Part shown: piece by piece, positions 17,137 through 31,152 of the stretch
Position numbering within the stretch: the first letter of the stretch is position 1
How the letters are laid out: the number at the start of each line of letters is the position of its first letter
DNA from: Polaribacter butkevichii
GTDB taxonomy: Bacteria; Bacteroidota; Bacteroidia; Flavobacteriales; Flavobacteriaceae
NCBI RefSeq assembly: GCF_038024105.1
Contig: NZ_CP150661.1
Coordinates: 2,747,001-2,811,000, forward strand
Reading direction: 5' to 3'
DNA length: 64,000 nt
Notes under the pieces: generated by a model
Seen by the model: the letters and a program-made list of their open reading frames with translations, nothing else
What the model was told of the DNA's origin: nothing
Database searches by the model: none
Translations under genes and position numbers: made by a program

Positions 17137-18645
17137 ATGAAAAAAACTAGAAATCTATGTATGTTGTTGGTTTCACTTTTAGTGAGTCAATTTATTATTT
17201 CTCAAAATAAAACAAAAAAACCAAACATAGTAATTATTTATGTTGATGATTTAGGTTATGGAGATATTGGTGTAAATGGTGCTATAGGTGTAAAAACACC
17301 TTTTGTAGACGAATTAGCAAAAAACGGTTTAAATTTTACGGATGCACATAGTGCTGCTGCAACTTGTACGCCCTCTCGTTATTCTTTATTAACAGGTAGT
17401 TATGCGTTTAGAAATAATGCCGCTATTTTAGAAGGAGATGCTCCTTTAATTATTGATACAACTAAAGAAACGCTGCCAAAAATGCTGCAAAAAGCGGGTT
17501 ATACTACAGGTATTGTTGGTAAATGGCATTTAGGGTTAGGTGCAGGTAAGATAGATTGGAATAAAAAAATTCCTTTAGGACCAGAAGAAGTAGGTTTTGA
17601 TTATAGTTTTTTAATTCCTGCAACTGGAGACAGAGTTCCTACTGTATTTTTAGAAAATCAAGAAGTAGTTAATTTAGACAAAAATGATCCTATTACTGTA
17701 AGTTATGGCACAAGAATAGATGGATATCCTTGGGGATCTAAACATCCTGAATTGTTAAAACAACATACAGATCCTTATCATCAAGGAGCAGTAATAAACG
17801 GAATTAGTAGAATTGGTTATATGAAAGGTGGTAAAGATGCTCTTTGGGTAGATGAGAAAATTCCTTTTGTTTTATCAGAAAAAGCCACTGATTTTATTGA
17901 AAAGGAAAAAGAAAATCCGTTTTTTTTATACTTTTCTTTACATGACATTCATCAACCAAGAATTGCCAATATAAAATTTGTAGAAAGTAGTACAATGGGG
18001 CCAAGAGGCGATGTTATTGCACAAATGGATTGGTGTGTTGGTGAAATTACAAAAGCTTTAAAAAAGCAAAATTTATTAGACAATACACTTATTATTTTTA
18101 CAAGTGATAATGGGCCTATTTTAGATGATGGTTATTTAGATTATGCAATTGAATTACTTGGAGATCATAAACCAGGAGGAAAATTTAAAGGAGCAAAATA
18201 TTCAGTATTTGAGGCCGGAACAAGAATGCCAACTATTTTACATTGGCCAGCAAAAGTAAAACCGGGTAAAAGCGATGCCTTATTATCTCAAGTAGATTTA
18301 TATGCTACTTTAGCCTGTTTGTTAGATGTTAAAGTTGCTAAAAATGCAGCACCAGATAGCGAAAATTATTTAGATGCTTGGTTAGGGAAATCTAAAAAAG
18401 GAAGAGAATTTTTATTAGAAGAAGCCTATACTTATGGACTTCGTTTTGGTAAATGGAAATACATACAACCAAAAGGTAAACCAATTCCTGATTGGATTGC
18501 TAAAAAGTTTGTTGATCCTGGTTTTAGTGCAGAAATACAATTATTCGATTTAGAAAAAGATCCATCAGAAGAAAATAATATTGCAAAAAACAATCCAAAA
18601 ATTGTTAAAAAGATGGAGAATAAGCTTAAAGAAATTTTAAAATAG
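17137..18645 (+). CDS. S1-family (formylglycine) sulfatase, secreted
   Basis: This sulfatase has 502 residues with a signal peptide (cleavage about residue 22, SQFIIS/QNK). The metal site is IVIIYVDDLGYGDIG, and the formylglycine motif CTPSRYSLLTGSY has its Cys at 77. VGKWHLGLG and FTSDNGPILDDGY follow. It differs clearly in motif and insertions from the sulfatases at 4028 and 32304, so the three probably cut different sulfate positions. The AFRNNAAILEGDAPLII segment after the active site is like that in the S1_15-type group, but this subfamily guess is weak. It is separated by 207 bases from the DUF5107 gene and may start a new transcript. Confidence 0.94.
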   Translation: MKKTRNLCMLLVSLLVSQFIISQNKTKKPNIVIIYVDDLGYGDIGVNGAIGVKTPFVDELAKNGLNFTDAHSAAATCTPSRYSLLTGSYAFRNNAAILEGDAPLIIDTTKETLPKMLQKAGYTTGIVGKWHLGLGAGKIDWNKKIPLGPEEVGFDYSFLIPATGDRVPTVFLENQEVVNLDKNDPITVSYGTRIDGYPWGSKHPELLKQHTDPYHQGAVINGISRIGYMKGGKDALWVDEKIPFVLSEKATDFIEKEKENPFFLYFSLHDIHQPRIANIKFVESSTMGPRGDVIAQMDWCVGEITKALKKQNLLDNTLIIFTSDNGPILDDGYLDYAIELLGDHKPGGKFKGAKYSVFEAGTRMPTILHWPAKVKPGKSDALLSQVDLYATLACLLDVKVAKNAAPDSENYLDAWLGKSKKGREFLLEEAYTYGLRFGKWKYIQPKGKPIPDWIAKKFVDPGFSAEIQLFDLEKDPSEENNIAKNNPKIVKKMENKLKEILK

Positions 18646-18844
18646 AGATGTTTTATAAATAACTATTATAGATACTTTCCTTAATTTACAGCAACTATAA
18701 AATCTGTATAAAAAAAATTAAATTATCCTTATTAAGTAAAAGCTGCGTGCAATGATTTTTTAACAATTTTAGAAGGTTCCTAAAGTTTATTGAATTCTAA
18801 AATCAAAAGAATCAACAGATTTATAAAATTTAAAAAGAATAAAA

Positions 18845-20611
18845 ATGGAGTTAAAAAACATAAGAATCAACTTTTTATTAAGTATTGCATTTTGTTTATT
18901 TTTTAACAACATACATGCGCAAACTAATATTGTTATAAACCCAGAAACCAAACATCAAACGATAGAAGGTTGGGGAGTTTCTTTAGCTTGGTGGGCAAAT
19001 CTTGTTGGAGGTATGCCTAAAGAAACTATAGATGAAGTTGCAAACTATGCTGTAAACGATTTAAATTTAAATGTATTTAGATTTAACATTGCAGGAGGAG
19101 AAAACCCTACTTGTACAGAAGGAGCTCATATTAGAAAAGATGGTGGTTTAATGCCCGGTTATAGAACTCAGCAAAATAATAATGAAGGTTGGGGTGTAAA
19201 TAATTATACAAATGATGCTCGACAAATTGCAGTTATGAATAAAATTGCTGAATTAAGAGCATCAAAAGGAGATATTATTACAGAAATGATTTCTTATTCT
19301 CCACCTTGGTGGATGACACATAGCCAATGTTCAGCTGGTAATGTTGTTGCTACACAAGAAAATTTAAAACCAGAATTTATAGACGATTTTGCAGATTATT
19401 TAGTTTCTGTTTCTAAAGGTTTAGATACTATGTACCCTTCCTGGAATATTAGTTATTTAGAAGCTTTTAACGAACCAATTTCTGGTTATTGGAAAAAAGG
19501 AGGAAAACAAGAGGGTTCAGCTATTTATCCTGTAACTCAGGCACAAATTTTATGGAGAATGTGGCAAAGAAGAAGAGATTTAGATTTTAACTCTTTGAAA
19601 TTTACTGCTGCTGATAATTCTAAAATAACAAGTTCACTATCTAATTTAACTACTCTAAGAAATAATAATTTGAATGAATATAATGGTATTTCTAAAATAA
19701 GCACTCACAGTTATGGAGGTAGTTGGCAAGATAAAGCCAATTTAGCTTTGTTTGCAAAAAATAATGGCAACAAACCAATTTGGCAAACAGAAACAGGCCC
19801 TTTAAGTTGGGATAGAAATGGCAGAGGTTGGTTTGCAAGGCACTATGATATGGCGTATAGATTGGTAGAAGATGTAAGAAATTTAAAAGCTACAGTTTGG
19901 TGCGATTGGCAGTTAATGTCTAGAGACGATGGTTGGGGTTTGCTTCACCAAACAAATTGGGATGAAAGTAAGCCGTTTCAAGAGCCTGTTTTAAATAAAA
20001 CAAGAGGTTTTTATTGTCGTAAAAACGTAACTAATTTTATAAAAGTTGGTTATAAAATAATAGCAACTGATGAAGGTAATACCATTGCTGCTTTAAACCC
20101 TGATGAAAATGAGGTAGTTTTAGTACTCGTTAATAGCTCAGAAGATACTAGAGAATACTCTATAGATTTAAGTAAATTCTCTAATGTAAATGGCTATAAA
20201 GCCTATAGAACTTCCGAAAAAGGAGAAGATACTACAGAAAACACTATTGAAAACATAAATTTAAAAGGACAATTAACAGGGAAATCTATAAGATATAATG
20301 CACCTGCTTATTCTGTAAGTACGTTTGTTATTGATGTTTCTAAATCACTTTCCACATCAGTATTTAAAAAAAAAGGCTTTAAATTTTATCCAATTCCTTT
20401 TGCTACGGAAAGTACTTTTAAGTTTCCACGCAATTTAATTAATGGTCGTTTATTAATTTATAATGTTTTAGGTATGGAAGTTAAAAAAATTGAAAACATT
20501 AATAGTAAAGAACTAAAAGTAACCAGAGAGGATTTAGAAAACGGAACTTATTTATACAAATTAGAGGAAGATTCTACAACTTTATCTTCAGGAACCATTG
20601 TTATCAATTAA
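18845..20611 (+). CDS. GH30-family endo-glycosidase with T9SS sorting tail
   Basis: This protein has 588 residues and a signal peptide cleaved after Ala25 (IHA/QT). The catalytic barrel begins with HQTIEGWGVSLAWWANLVGG. The acid/base is Glu210 in EAFNEPIS and the nucleophile Glu316 in WQTETGPLSW. A C-terminal beta-sandwich follows (ALNPDENEVVLVLVN). The last ~75 residues are a T9SS type A sorting domain (FYPIPFATES ... NGTYLYKL), so it is exported and attached to the surface. The GWG-SLAWW start and the Trp-rich barrel recall subfamily 5, whose known activity is endo-beta-1,6-galactanase; that subfamily call is an inference. It precedes the third GH2 lipoprotein by 25 bases. Confidence 0.88.
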   Translation: MELKNIRINFLLSIAFCLFFNNIHAQTNIVINPETKHQTIEGWGVSLAWWANLVGGMPKETIDEVANYAVNDLNLNVFRFNIAGGENPTCTEGAHIRKDGGLMPGYRTQQNNNEGWGVNNYTNDARQIAVMNKIAELRASKGDIITEMISYSPPWWMTHSQCSAGNVVATQENLKPEFIDDFADYLVSVSKGLDTMYPSWNISYLEAFNEPISGYWKKGGKQEGSAIYPVTQAQILWRMWQRRRDLDFNSLKFTAADNSKITSSLSNLTTLRNNNLNEYNGISKISTHSYGGSWQDKANLALFAKNNGNKPIWQTETGPLSWDRNGRGWFARHYDMAYRLVEDVRNLKATVWCDWQLMSRDDGWGLLHQTNWDESKPFQEPVLNKTRGFYCRKNVTNFIKVGYKIIATDEGNTIAALNPDENEVVLVLVNSSEDTREYSIDLSKFSNVNGYKAYRTSEKGEDTTENTIENINLKGQLTGKSIRYNAPAYSVSTFVIDVSKSLSTSVFKKKGFKFYPIPFATESTFKFPRNLINGRLLIYNVLGMEVKKIENINSKELKVTREDLENGTYLYKLEEDSTTLSSGTIVIN

Positions 20612-20636
20612 ATAAAATAATTTAAAGAACCCATTT

Positions 20637-23441
20637 ATGAAATTAATTAGTTCAATTTTTAGTGTTTTTATAATACTTTTTCTATTTGCTAACTGCACAA
20701 CTAATAAAATAGAAACAATTTCTTTGGAAGGAACTTGGCAAGTAAAATTAGACTCTACAGATATAGGTAATCAAGAAAACTGGGCATCAGCTAAATTTGA
20801 AGGACAAAATATAAATTTACCTGGTACTTTAGATGATGCTGAAATTGGAGTAAAAAGTACGTTAGAACCAGCTATGAACAACTATGTATTGTCTAATCTT
20901 ACTAGAAAATATCAATATATTGGTAAAGCTTGGTATCAAAAAGAAATAGAAATTCCGAATGCTTGGGTAAAAGAAAATATTACGTTGAGTTTAGAGAGAA
21001 TTATTTGGGAATCTACTGTATTTGTAAATGGTAAATTAATTGGTAAAAATAATAGTTTAGTTGCTAAGCACGATTATAATGTTACTAAACATTTAACTGA
21101 GGGCAAAAACTTGATAACCATACTAATTGATAATGGTAATAAATTTCCGTACATAAATGTTGCAGGAACCAGATACCCAGACAAAGTAAACCAAGATATG
21201 GCCCATGGCTATACCAACCACACTCAGATAAAATGGAATGGTATTTTAGGGGATATTCTTTTAAAAACGGCATCAAAAAATGCACCAGAAAATCTACAAA
21301 TTTATCCAATTAGTAGAGCAAATAAAATAAAAATAAGTTTTGAGCAAGCATCTGTTTTAGAGAATGAAATAAAGTGTATTATAAAATCTAAAGATGGTAA
21401 AGAGGTTTTTAGTGAAAACGTTTCTATTGAAAAAGGAGAGAAAAATACGGTAAGTTTCGAAATTGATAAACCAGAAAACCTGCAACTTTGGGACGAATTT
21501 CATCCAAATTTATATGATGTTACGGTTATAACTAAAACAGGAGTAATAACAGATAGTTTTGGATATAAATTTGTTGGTAATGATAATGGAGATTTAACAT
21601 TAAACGATAAAAGAATTTTTTTAAGAGGAAACTTAGAATGTGTTATTTTTCCATTAACAGGATATCCACCTACAAAAAAAGAGGATTGGGCAAAATTAAT
21701 AACTCAGGCAAAGGCTTATGGATTAAACCATTTACGTTTTCATTCTTGGTGCCCACCAAAAGCAGCATTTGAAGCTGCAGACGAAGCCGGTTTTTACTAT
21801 CAAGTAGAATTACCTCATTGGAGTTTAGAGGTTGGAAAAGATCCAAGCACAACTGCTTTTTTGAGAGAAGAAGCGCAAAGAATGTTAAAAGATTATGGGA
21901 ATCATCCTTCTTTTATTTTTATGGCTTTGGGTAACGAATTACAAGGAGATATTAGTGTTTTAAATGAGATGGTTGCAGAGTTAAAACCAATAGATAACAG
22001 ACATTTATATGCTACAACAGCATTTTCTTTTCAAAGACCAACAGGAACAAGACCAGAAAAAGAAGATGAGTTTTTTATTGCGCAATGGACAGATAAAGGT
22101 TGGATTCGTGGACAAGGCGTTTTTAATGACAAACCTCCACACTTTAATGCAGATTTTACTGCAGGAGCTTCTCATATAAATATTCCTTTAGTCTCACATG
22201 AAATTGGTCAATATTCTGTATATCCAGACATGAGTGAAATTAAAAAATACACAGGTGTTTTAGATCCTTTAAATTTTAAGGCAATTAAAATAGAATTAGA
22301 AAATAAAGGACTTATTGATTTTGCACCAGATTTTACTTTTAACTCAGGAAAATTAGCTGCTTTATTGTATAAAGAAGAAATAGAAAGAGCCTTAAAAACA
22401 CCAAGTTTCGATGGCTTTCAACTACTACAATTACAAGATTTTCCTGGTCAAGGAACAGCTTTGGTAGGATTATTAAATGCTTTTTGGGAATCTAAAGGTG
22501 TAATTACTGCAGAAGAGTTTAGCCAATTTAACAGTGAATTAGTGCCGCTAATTCGTTTTGAAAAAGCAGTTTACGAAACGGGAGAAAACTTTAAAGCAAC
22601 TTTAGAAGTTGCCAACTTTTTTGAAGACAAAACAAACCAAACTTTAGATTGGGCAATTACTAATAATGCAGGTTCAGTTATAAAAAATGGGAGCTTTAGA
22701 AATGTAAATTTATCAATAGGAAACAATGTAAATTTAGGTAAGATCGATTATGCTGTAAACGTAACAAAAGCTGAAAAATTAAATATTACAGTAAGTTTAA
22801 AAGGGACAAAATATACCAACAATTGGCATATTTGGGTGTATCCAAAAAAAGTAACAACAACAGCTAAAGATATACTTATAACATCATCATTTAAAGAAGC
22901 AGAAGCAGCCTTAAAGCAAGGGCAAAAGGTGTTGTTAAACCCTAATTATAAAGCCTTAAAAGGTATAGAAGGTAGGTTTGTACCTGTTTTTTGGAGTCCG
23001 GTACATTTTCCTAATCAACCAGCAACAATGGGTTTAATGGTAGATGATAAAAACCCTGCTTTTAATAGTTTTCCAACAGATACTCATACAGATTGGCAAT
23101 GGTGGGATTTATGTATCAACTCTAAATCTATAGTTATAGACTCTTTAGAGGTTACACCAATAGTTCGTGTCATCGATAATTTTGTAACGAATCATCATTT
23201 AGCAAATGTATTTGAAACAAATGTAGGAACTGGAAAATTAATATTTTCTGCTATAGATATAAGCTCAACATTATCAGAAAGACCAGTTGCAAGACAATTA
23301 CGTTATAGTTTATTAAACTATATGCAAAGTGATGCTTTTAAACCGTCTAAAAATATTGAAATGAAAGATTTAGATGTTGTTAAAAAGAAAGGCGAAAGTG
23401 ATGAAAAGTTTGATTTTTTAAAAATGGATATAGGTTATTAA
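20637..23441 (+). CDS. Glycoside hydrolase family 2 lipoprotein, divergent third copy
   Basis: This is a 934-residue paralogue of the tandem pair at 7861 and 10710, roughly half identical by eye. The lipobox ends at Cys20 (LFANC). It keeps the same domain order, the LRFHSWCPP strand, acid/base Glu434 in LGNELQGD, nucleophile Glu522 in VSHEIGQYSVYP, FQLLQLQDFPGQGTALVG and the WQWWD motif near the C terminus. Divergence is spread through the whole chain, unlike the tandem pair. The conserved nucleophile region with a different acid/base loop suggests the same type of exo-beta-glycosidase with another aglycone preference. It lies between a GH30 and a GH43 gene. Confidence 0.9.
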   Translation: MKLISSIFSVFIILFLFANCTTNKIETISLEGTWQVKLDSTDIGNQENWASAKFEGQNINLPGTLDDAEIGVKSTLEPAMNNYVLSNLTRKYQYIGKAWYQKEIEIPNAWVKENITLSLERIIWESTVFVNGKLIGKNNSLVAKHDYNVTKHLTEGKNLITILIDNGNKFPYINVAGTRYPDKVNQDMAHGYTNHTQIKWNGILGDILLKTASKNAPENLQIYPISRANKIKISFEQASVLENEIKCIIKSKDGKEVFSENVSIEKGEKNTVSFEIDKPENLQLWDEFHPNLYDVTVITKTGVITDSFGYKFVGNDNGDLTLNDKRIFLRGNLECVIFPLTGYPPTKKEDWAKLITQAKAYGLNHLRFHSWCPPKAAFEAADEAGFYYQVELPHWSLEVGKDPSTTAFLREEAQRMLKDYGNHPSFIFMALGNELQGDISVLNEMVAELKPIDNRHLYATTAFSFQRPTGTRPEKEDEFFIAQWTDKGWIRGQGVFNDKPPHFNADFTAGASHINIPLVSHEIGQYSVYPDMSEIKKYTGVLDPLNFKAIKIELENKGLIDFAPDFTFNSGKLAALLYKEEIERALKTPSFDGFQLLQLQDFPGQGTALVGLLNAFWESKGVITAEEFSQFNSELVPLIRFEKAVYETGENFKATLEVANFFEDKTNQTLDWAITNNAGSVIKNGSFRNVNLSIGNNVNLGKIDYAVNVTKAEKLNITVSLKGTKYTNNWHIWVYPKKVTTTAKDILITSSFKEAEAALKQGQKVLLNPNYKALKGIEGRFVPVFWSPVHFPNQPATMGLMVDDKNPAFNSFPTDTHTDWQWWDLCINSKSIVIDSLEVTPIVRVIDNFVTNHHLANVFETNVGTGKLIFSAIDISSTLSERPVARQLRYSLLNYMQSDAFKPSKNIEMKDLDVVKKKGESDEKFDFLKMDIGY

Positions 23442-23504
23442 TCAACTATTTTAAATCTTTTATTGTAAATACCTTGTAGATAATTAATTAAAAAAAAACT
23501 AAAA

Positions 23505-25454
23505 ATGAAATTACATAAACTTATATTTTTCTTCTTGTTCGCATTTTCTTTTCAGTTTTTTAGTCAAGTTAACTCTATAAAAAACGGTACTTTTTGGAGA
23601 GATACAGCGGGTAATAGAATTAATGCCCATGGTGTTGCAATCATAAAACATCAAGGAATTTTTTATATGATTGGTAATGATATGAGAGATGCCTTTACTT
23701 TTAAGGGCATTAACTTATATGCTTCTACAGATTTAATGAATTGGGAGTTTAAAAAAACAATTATTGATAAAAATACAAACAATGAATTAAAAAACTTAGA
23801 ACGGATTACAGAAAGGCCTTGTTTAATTTACAATGCTTTAACAAATACTTTTGTAGTATGGGTTAAATACCAAAATGCGTCATATACCAATAATAAAGCA
23901 GCTGTTTTTTATGCTAGCACAATAGATGGAAGTTACACTTATGATAGAGAGTTTTTTCCGAAAGGATATGATTCTAATGATGCTAGTATGTTTGTAGATA
24001 CAGATGGTAAAGCTTATTACGTATCAACAAATAAAGCAAATCAAAGTTTAAATTTATACACATTAACAGCTAATTTTAGAGGTGCAGAAGATGCAACTGT
24101 TTTATTTTCTGGACAGAATAAAGAAGCGCCTGTTATTTTTAAAAAAGATAATATTTATTATATGCTATCATCTACTAAAACAGGTTGGGATCCTAACCAA
24201 ATGCAATATAGTACTTCTACAAACTTAAAAAGTGGTTGGTCTTCTTGGAAAAACGTAGGAAATAAAATTACATTCGATTCTCAGCCTACAGACGTTTTAA
24301 CAATTACAGGTACAGCAGGTACTAATTATTATTATGTGGGTGATAGATGGAGAGATCCAGATATTAGAAATTCTAAAACAGTACTATTTCCGTTAACAGT
24401 TAATAACGGAACATTAAGTATGAATTATGTAAGAGAATTTAAAATCAATTTAACAACAAGTACTTGGTCTGCTTTTGATGATAATGCCTACGTTCCAAAA
24501 AATAATTGGAGTGTAGTATCTGTTTCTAGTCAAGAAACAGTTTCTGGTAATTTTCCTTTAACAAATGTTTTTGATGGTAATAAAAATACAATATGGCACT
24601 CTCGTTACAATTCTGGACAAGATAATTTTCCTCATGAATTTGTAATAGATTTGGGTGCTAGTTATAGTATTTCTGGCTTAAGTTACGTGCCAAGATTAGA
24701 TAATAGTTTAAATGGAATTCTTAGAGATTTTCAACTTTTTTTAAGTGAGGATGGCATTAATTGGGGAGCTCCGGTTGCTTCTGGTTGGTTAGGGTATTGG
24801 AGCGAACTATATTTTCAACAAAAAAGTGCTAAATTTATAAAGTTTGTTGCGCTTTCAGACTTTAATGAAACTAGTTTTGCAACCGCATCAGAAATAAAAT
24901 TAATAATTAGTAGCGAGTATACATCTGGAGGAATAAATTCTTACTACAACACAGATAGTCTAGGCTGGAAATCTGGAACAAACATTCAAGTAAACCAAGG
25001 AAGTCAAGTGCAATTTGGACCACAAGCGCAAGATAATTTTGGGCAAACACAATATTTTGGAACATTTAGTTGGCATGGACCTAATGGTTATTATTTTAAT
25101 GGAAGAGCACCTGTGTTAAATAATATTCAGTCGAAAGATTTAGGTACTTACACAGCTTTTTATTTAGATGATAAATTTAATGTTCAAAAACAGGCAATAG
25201 AAGTGTTTTCTAATACCATATTATCTACCAAAAACATTAATCTTGAAGAATCGCAAATTTCTGTATATCCAAACCCTGCAAAAAATATTTTAACTATTAA
25301 AAATGCAGACGATGATACTCTTTATAAAGTTTATAATATTCTCGGAAAGGAGCTAATTAAAAACACAGGAAAAACTATTGATATCTCTAAATTAGATGTT
25401 GGGTATTATGTTATTTTAATAAACAACAAGGCACACAAATTTGTTAAAGAATAA
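23505..25454 (+). CDS. GH43 (subfamily 24-like) exo-beta-1,3-galactanase candidate with CBM and T9SS tail
   Basis: This 649-residue protein has a signal peptide ending near FFSQ (residue 21). A five-blade GH43 propeller fills ~25-325. The features match the exo-beta-1,3-galactanase subfamily: the general acid Glu207 in NKEAPVIF, GWDPNQMQYSTS, and Gln260 in FDSQPTDV where that subfamily uses a Gln in place of the usual base Asp. Then come an F5/8 type C (CBM32-like) module (about 340-470), a further beta region (480-570) and a T9SS sorting domain (YPNPAKNILTIKN ... DVGYYVILINN). The predicted action is removal of galactose units from a beta-1,3-galactan backbone at the surface, bypassing side chains. 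A second such enzyme is at 31153. Confidence 0.86.
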   Translation: MKLHKLIFFFLFAFSFQFFSQVNSIKNGTFWRDTAGNRINAHGVAIIKHQGIFYMIGNDMRDAFTFKGINLYASTDLMNWEFKKTIIDKNTNNELKNLERITERPCLIYNALTNTFVVWVKYQNASYTNNKAAVFYASTIDGSYTYDREFFPKGYDSNDASMFVDTDGKAYYVSTNKANQSLNLYTLTANFRGAEDATVLFSGQNKEAPVIFKKDNIYYMLSSTKTGWDPNQMQYSTSTNLKSGWSSWKNVGNKITFDSQPTDVLTITGTAGTNYYYVGDRWRDPDIRNSKTVLFPLTVNNGTLSMNYVREFKINLTTSTWSAFDDNAYVPKNNWSVVSVSSQETVSGNFPLTNVFDGNKNTIWHSRYNSGQDNFPHEFVIDLGASYSISGLSYVPRLDNSLNGILRDFQLFLSEDGINWGAPVASGWLGYWSELYFQQKSAKFIKFVALSDFNETSFATASEIKLIISSEYTSGGINSYYNTDSLGWKSGTNIQVNQGSQVQFGPQAQDNFGQTQYFGTFSWHGPNGYYFNGRAPVLNNIQSKDLGTYTAFYLDDKFNVQKQAIEVFSNTILSTKNINLEESQISVYPNPAKNILTIKNADDDTLYKVYNILGKELIKNTGKTIDISKLDVGYYVILINNKAHKFVKE

Positions 25455-25705
25455 TAAATCTATAAATACTTTTTTTTAACGAACTTAAAAATCTACTGCA
25501 CAATTTTGTATTAAGACGCATTTTTATAAATATTTTTTTGTCTATATATACAAAAGTAAAGACTATGTTTATAAAAGTGATATGTGTTATTTTTATTTTT
25601 TGAGAAATTTTCATTTCTTAAAAAGTATTTTGATACCCTTAAAACTTCAATTTTAAGTTTTGTTTAATTAAAAATCGATTGCTAAATATCACAAAATCAA
25701 CATAA

Positions 25706-28933
<3,228 letters not shown>

Positions 28934-28939
28934 AAACTG

Positions 28940-31111
28940 ATGAGTATAATCTTAAATTATTTTTTAACTGAAACAATACATAAAAAGATAAGATGTAGTT
29001 TTATACTACTGTTTAATTTATTAGCTGTTAATTTTCTTTTTTCTCAAGAAATGGTGGATACTGAAACACCTGCATCTGCTAAACCAAATGGAGTTGATTT
29101 GTTTGGAGACTGGGAAATGACGTTTAGTGACGAGTTTAATGATACAGAAATAGATGGCTCTAAGTGGGGGGTGTCTAATAGCGAAAAATCTAGAAATTCT
29201 AGACCGGGTTTAGGAATTTCGCAATGGTTTTGGAGACCTCAAAACACTTGGGAAGTAGATGGAAACCTTGTTTTAAGAGTGCAAAAGTACAATGCCAATA
29301 CAATGACTTGTGGTTCTGTAAACTCTAATAATAGGTTCGAAAAAGCTTTTGGTTATTATGAAACAAGAATTAAAATAGCACAAGCAGATAAAGGTACTCA
29401 TACTGCGTTTTGGTTTCAGGGAGATAATATGGGCAATATAGATGGAACAGGAAGAGATGGAGCAGAAGTAGATATTTTTGAATCTGCTTGGACAGGAGAT
29501 TATACAAAATCTGTAATACACATAGATGGTTATGCAAGTGCACATAAAGCAAATACAAAAAGGTATGAAACACCAGGCTTACATGAAGGTTTTCATACAT
29601 TTGGTGTATTATGGACCCCAGATGCCATAAAGATTTATTATGATGGTAAATTAAAAATTACGTATTCAGATCCAAAATGGATTCCACAGGTACCACAATA
29701 TATTTGGCTTTCAGATGGTGCTAGTTTTGGTTTTTCTGGAGATAATTTTACAAAAGAACCAATTGGGACACTTACACATGCTTATGTAGATTACGTTAGG
29801 GTTTGGGAATTAGATAATTATGCTTGTCTTAATCCTATTAAAGAGGTAGAAAATTTAGAATACGCAAGCAATGGAGCAACAACAGATGTTGTTCAAAATT
29901 CTTTAGCATCTAATGATTCGTTACTAAGATTCCAGTCAAATGGTGAAGGAGATGAAGTAATTTTAGAGAATATCTGCCATACAGAAAGTGGTTATTATAC
30001 CTATAATTTATCAGGTTTAACCTTTAGTACTTTTGGTCAATATAAAGCATCCATAGAAATAGAAGAAGGTGTTTGGCATGAGTTTGATCAAGTATTAGAT
30101 CTTTATGGAGCATCAGTTAAAGAAAAATTGCAAACTTTTGGAGCTATTTATCTAGAAAAAGGGAATTACAATATAAAATTAACTTCTGTGGGTAAAAATG
30201 CAAATTCTACAGGTTATTGGGGAGCTTTTGATGTGTTAAATATTAAGAGTAGTTCAACATTAGATATTAATTTTTTAGATGAAATTAGTTCAGAGGTTTT
30301 ATGGACTGGCGAAGCTGAAGATGCTTCATATATAGGTGCAAGTGCGTTACAGAACTGTAATACTGCTTCAAATGGACAGTATATAAATTTAAATCCAGTA
30401 CCAAACAAAAACTTAAACTATACAAATGTGCAAGTAAATGAGGCTGGCTCTTATATTTTAAATGTAGCATATATGTCTGCAAATAATAGAAGTGCAAAAG
30501 TTCACGTAAATGGAGCGCTTTTATACAATGGGTTTTTTGAAAGATCGGGCAATTGGTGTGATGCTGGAGGACAAATGGCAGAAAGAACTTTTCTGGTTAA
30601 TTTAAATGCAGGAATAAATGCTATAACAATATCTCAATCTCAAGAAAATATGCCAATTTTTGATAAAATTACTATTCTAAAAGGCCCTTCAGATATAGAT
30701 AAAGATGGGGTGCCAGATGTATTTGATATAGATGATGATAATGATGGTGTTTTAGATATATTAGACAATTGCAAAACAACCCCAAATACAGATCAAAAAG
30801 ATACTGATAATAATGGTATTGGTGATGCTTGTGATGGAAATGCACTAAATATTGATGTTTTTAATTCAAAAGATAAGTTACGTATTTACCCAAATCCAAC
30901 AAACGGAAAAATTACAATTACAGTTAAAGATTTTATTAAAATTTTAGAGTTGGAAATATTTGATGTTACAGGAAAAAAAGTGCAAACAAAAATTTTAGAA
31001 AAAGAAGTATCGGAAATTATAATATCGCCAGCTTTAGCAGAAGGTATTTATATTTTTAAGTTTAACACTGATAATAATTATTTATGGCAAAAAATAATTT
31101 TAAAAAAATAA
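28940..31111 (+). CDS. GH16 endo-glycanase with CBM-like modules, TSP3 repeats and T9SS tail
   Basis: This protein has 723 residues; the signal peptide has a long n-region and ends near FLFSQ (residue 36). GH16 jelly roll (~55-295): catalytic EVDIFE with nucleophile Glu176, Asp178 and acid/base Glu181. An unassigned beta module (~300-440) and a CBM6/35-like module (~450-575, [12 protein letters not shown] ... [16 protein letters not shown]) follow, then thrombospondin type 3 Ca-binding repeats ([18 protein letters not shown], ~580-635) and a T9SS sorting domain ([12 protein letters not shown] ... AEGIYIFKF). GH16 includes beta-1,3-galactanases, laminarinases, agarases and carrageenases. With two GH43_24-like partners, endo-beta-1,3-galactanase is the best contextual guess. 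Confidence 0.88.
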   Translation: MSIILNYFLTETIHKKIRCSFILLFNLLAVNFLFSQEMVDTETPASAKPNGVDLFGDWEMTFSDEFNDTEIDGSKWGVSNSEKSRNSRPGLGISQWFWRPQNTWEVDGNLVLRVQKYNANTMTCGSVNSNNRFEKAFGYYETRIKIAQADKGTHTAFWFQGDNMGNIDGTGRDGAEVDIFESAWTGDYTKSVIHIDGYASAHKANTKRYETPGLHEGFHTFGVLWTPDAIKIYYDGKLKITYSDPKWIPQVPQYIWLSDGASFGFSGDNFTKEPIGTLTHAYVDYVRVWELDNYACLNPIKEVENLEYASNGATTDVVQNSLASNDSLLRFQSNGEGDEVILENICHTESGYYTYNLSGLTFSTFGQYKASIEIEEGVWHEFDQVLDLYGASVKEKLQTFGAIYLEKGNYNIKLTSVGKNANSTGYWGAFDVLNIKSSSTLDINFLDEISSEVLWTGEAEDASYIGASALQNCNTASNGQYINLNPVPNKNLNYTNVQVNEAGSYILNVAYMSANNRSAKVHVNGALLYNGFFERSGNWCDAGGQMAERTFLVNLNAGINAITISQSQENMPIFDKITILKGPSDIDKDGVPDVFDIDDDNDGVLDILDNCKTTPNTDQKDTDNNGIGDACDGNALNIDVFNSKDKLRIYPNPTNGKITITVKDFIKILELEIFDVTGKKVQTKILEKEVSEIIISPALAEGIYIFKFNTDNNYLWQKIILKK

Positions 31112-31152
31112 CCTATACAAGCCTTTAGTTTCTTTGGTAATAACAAATAAAT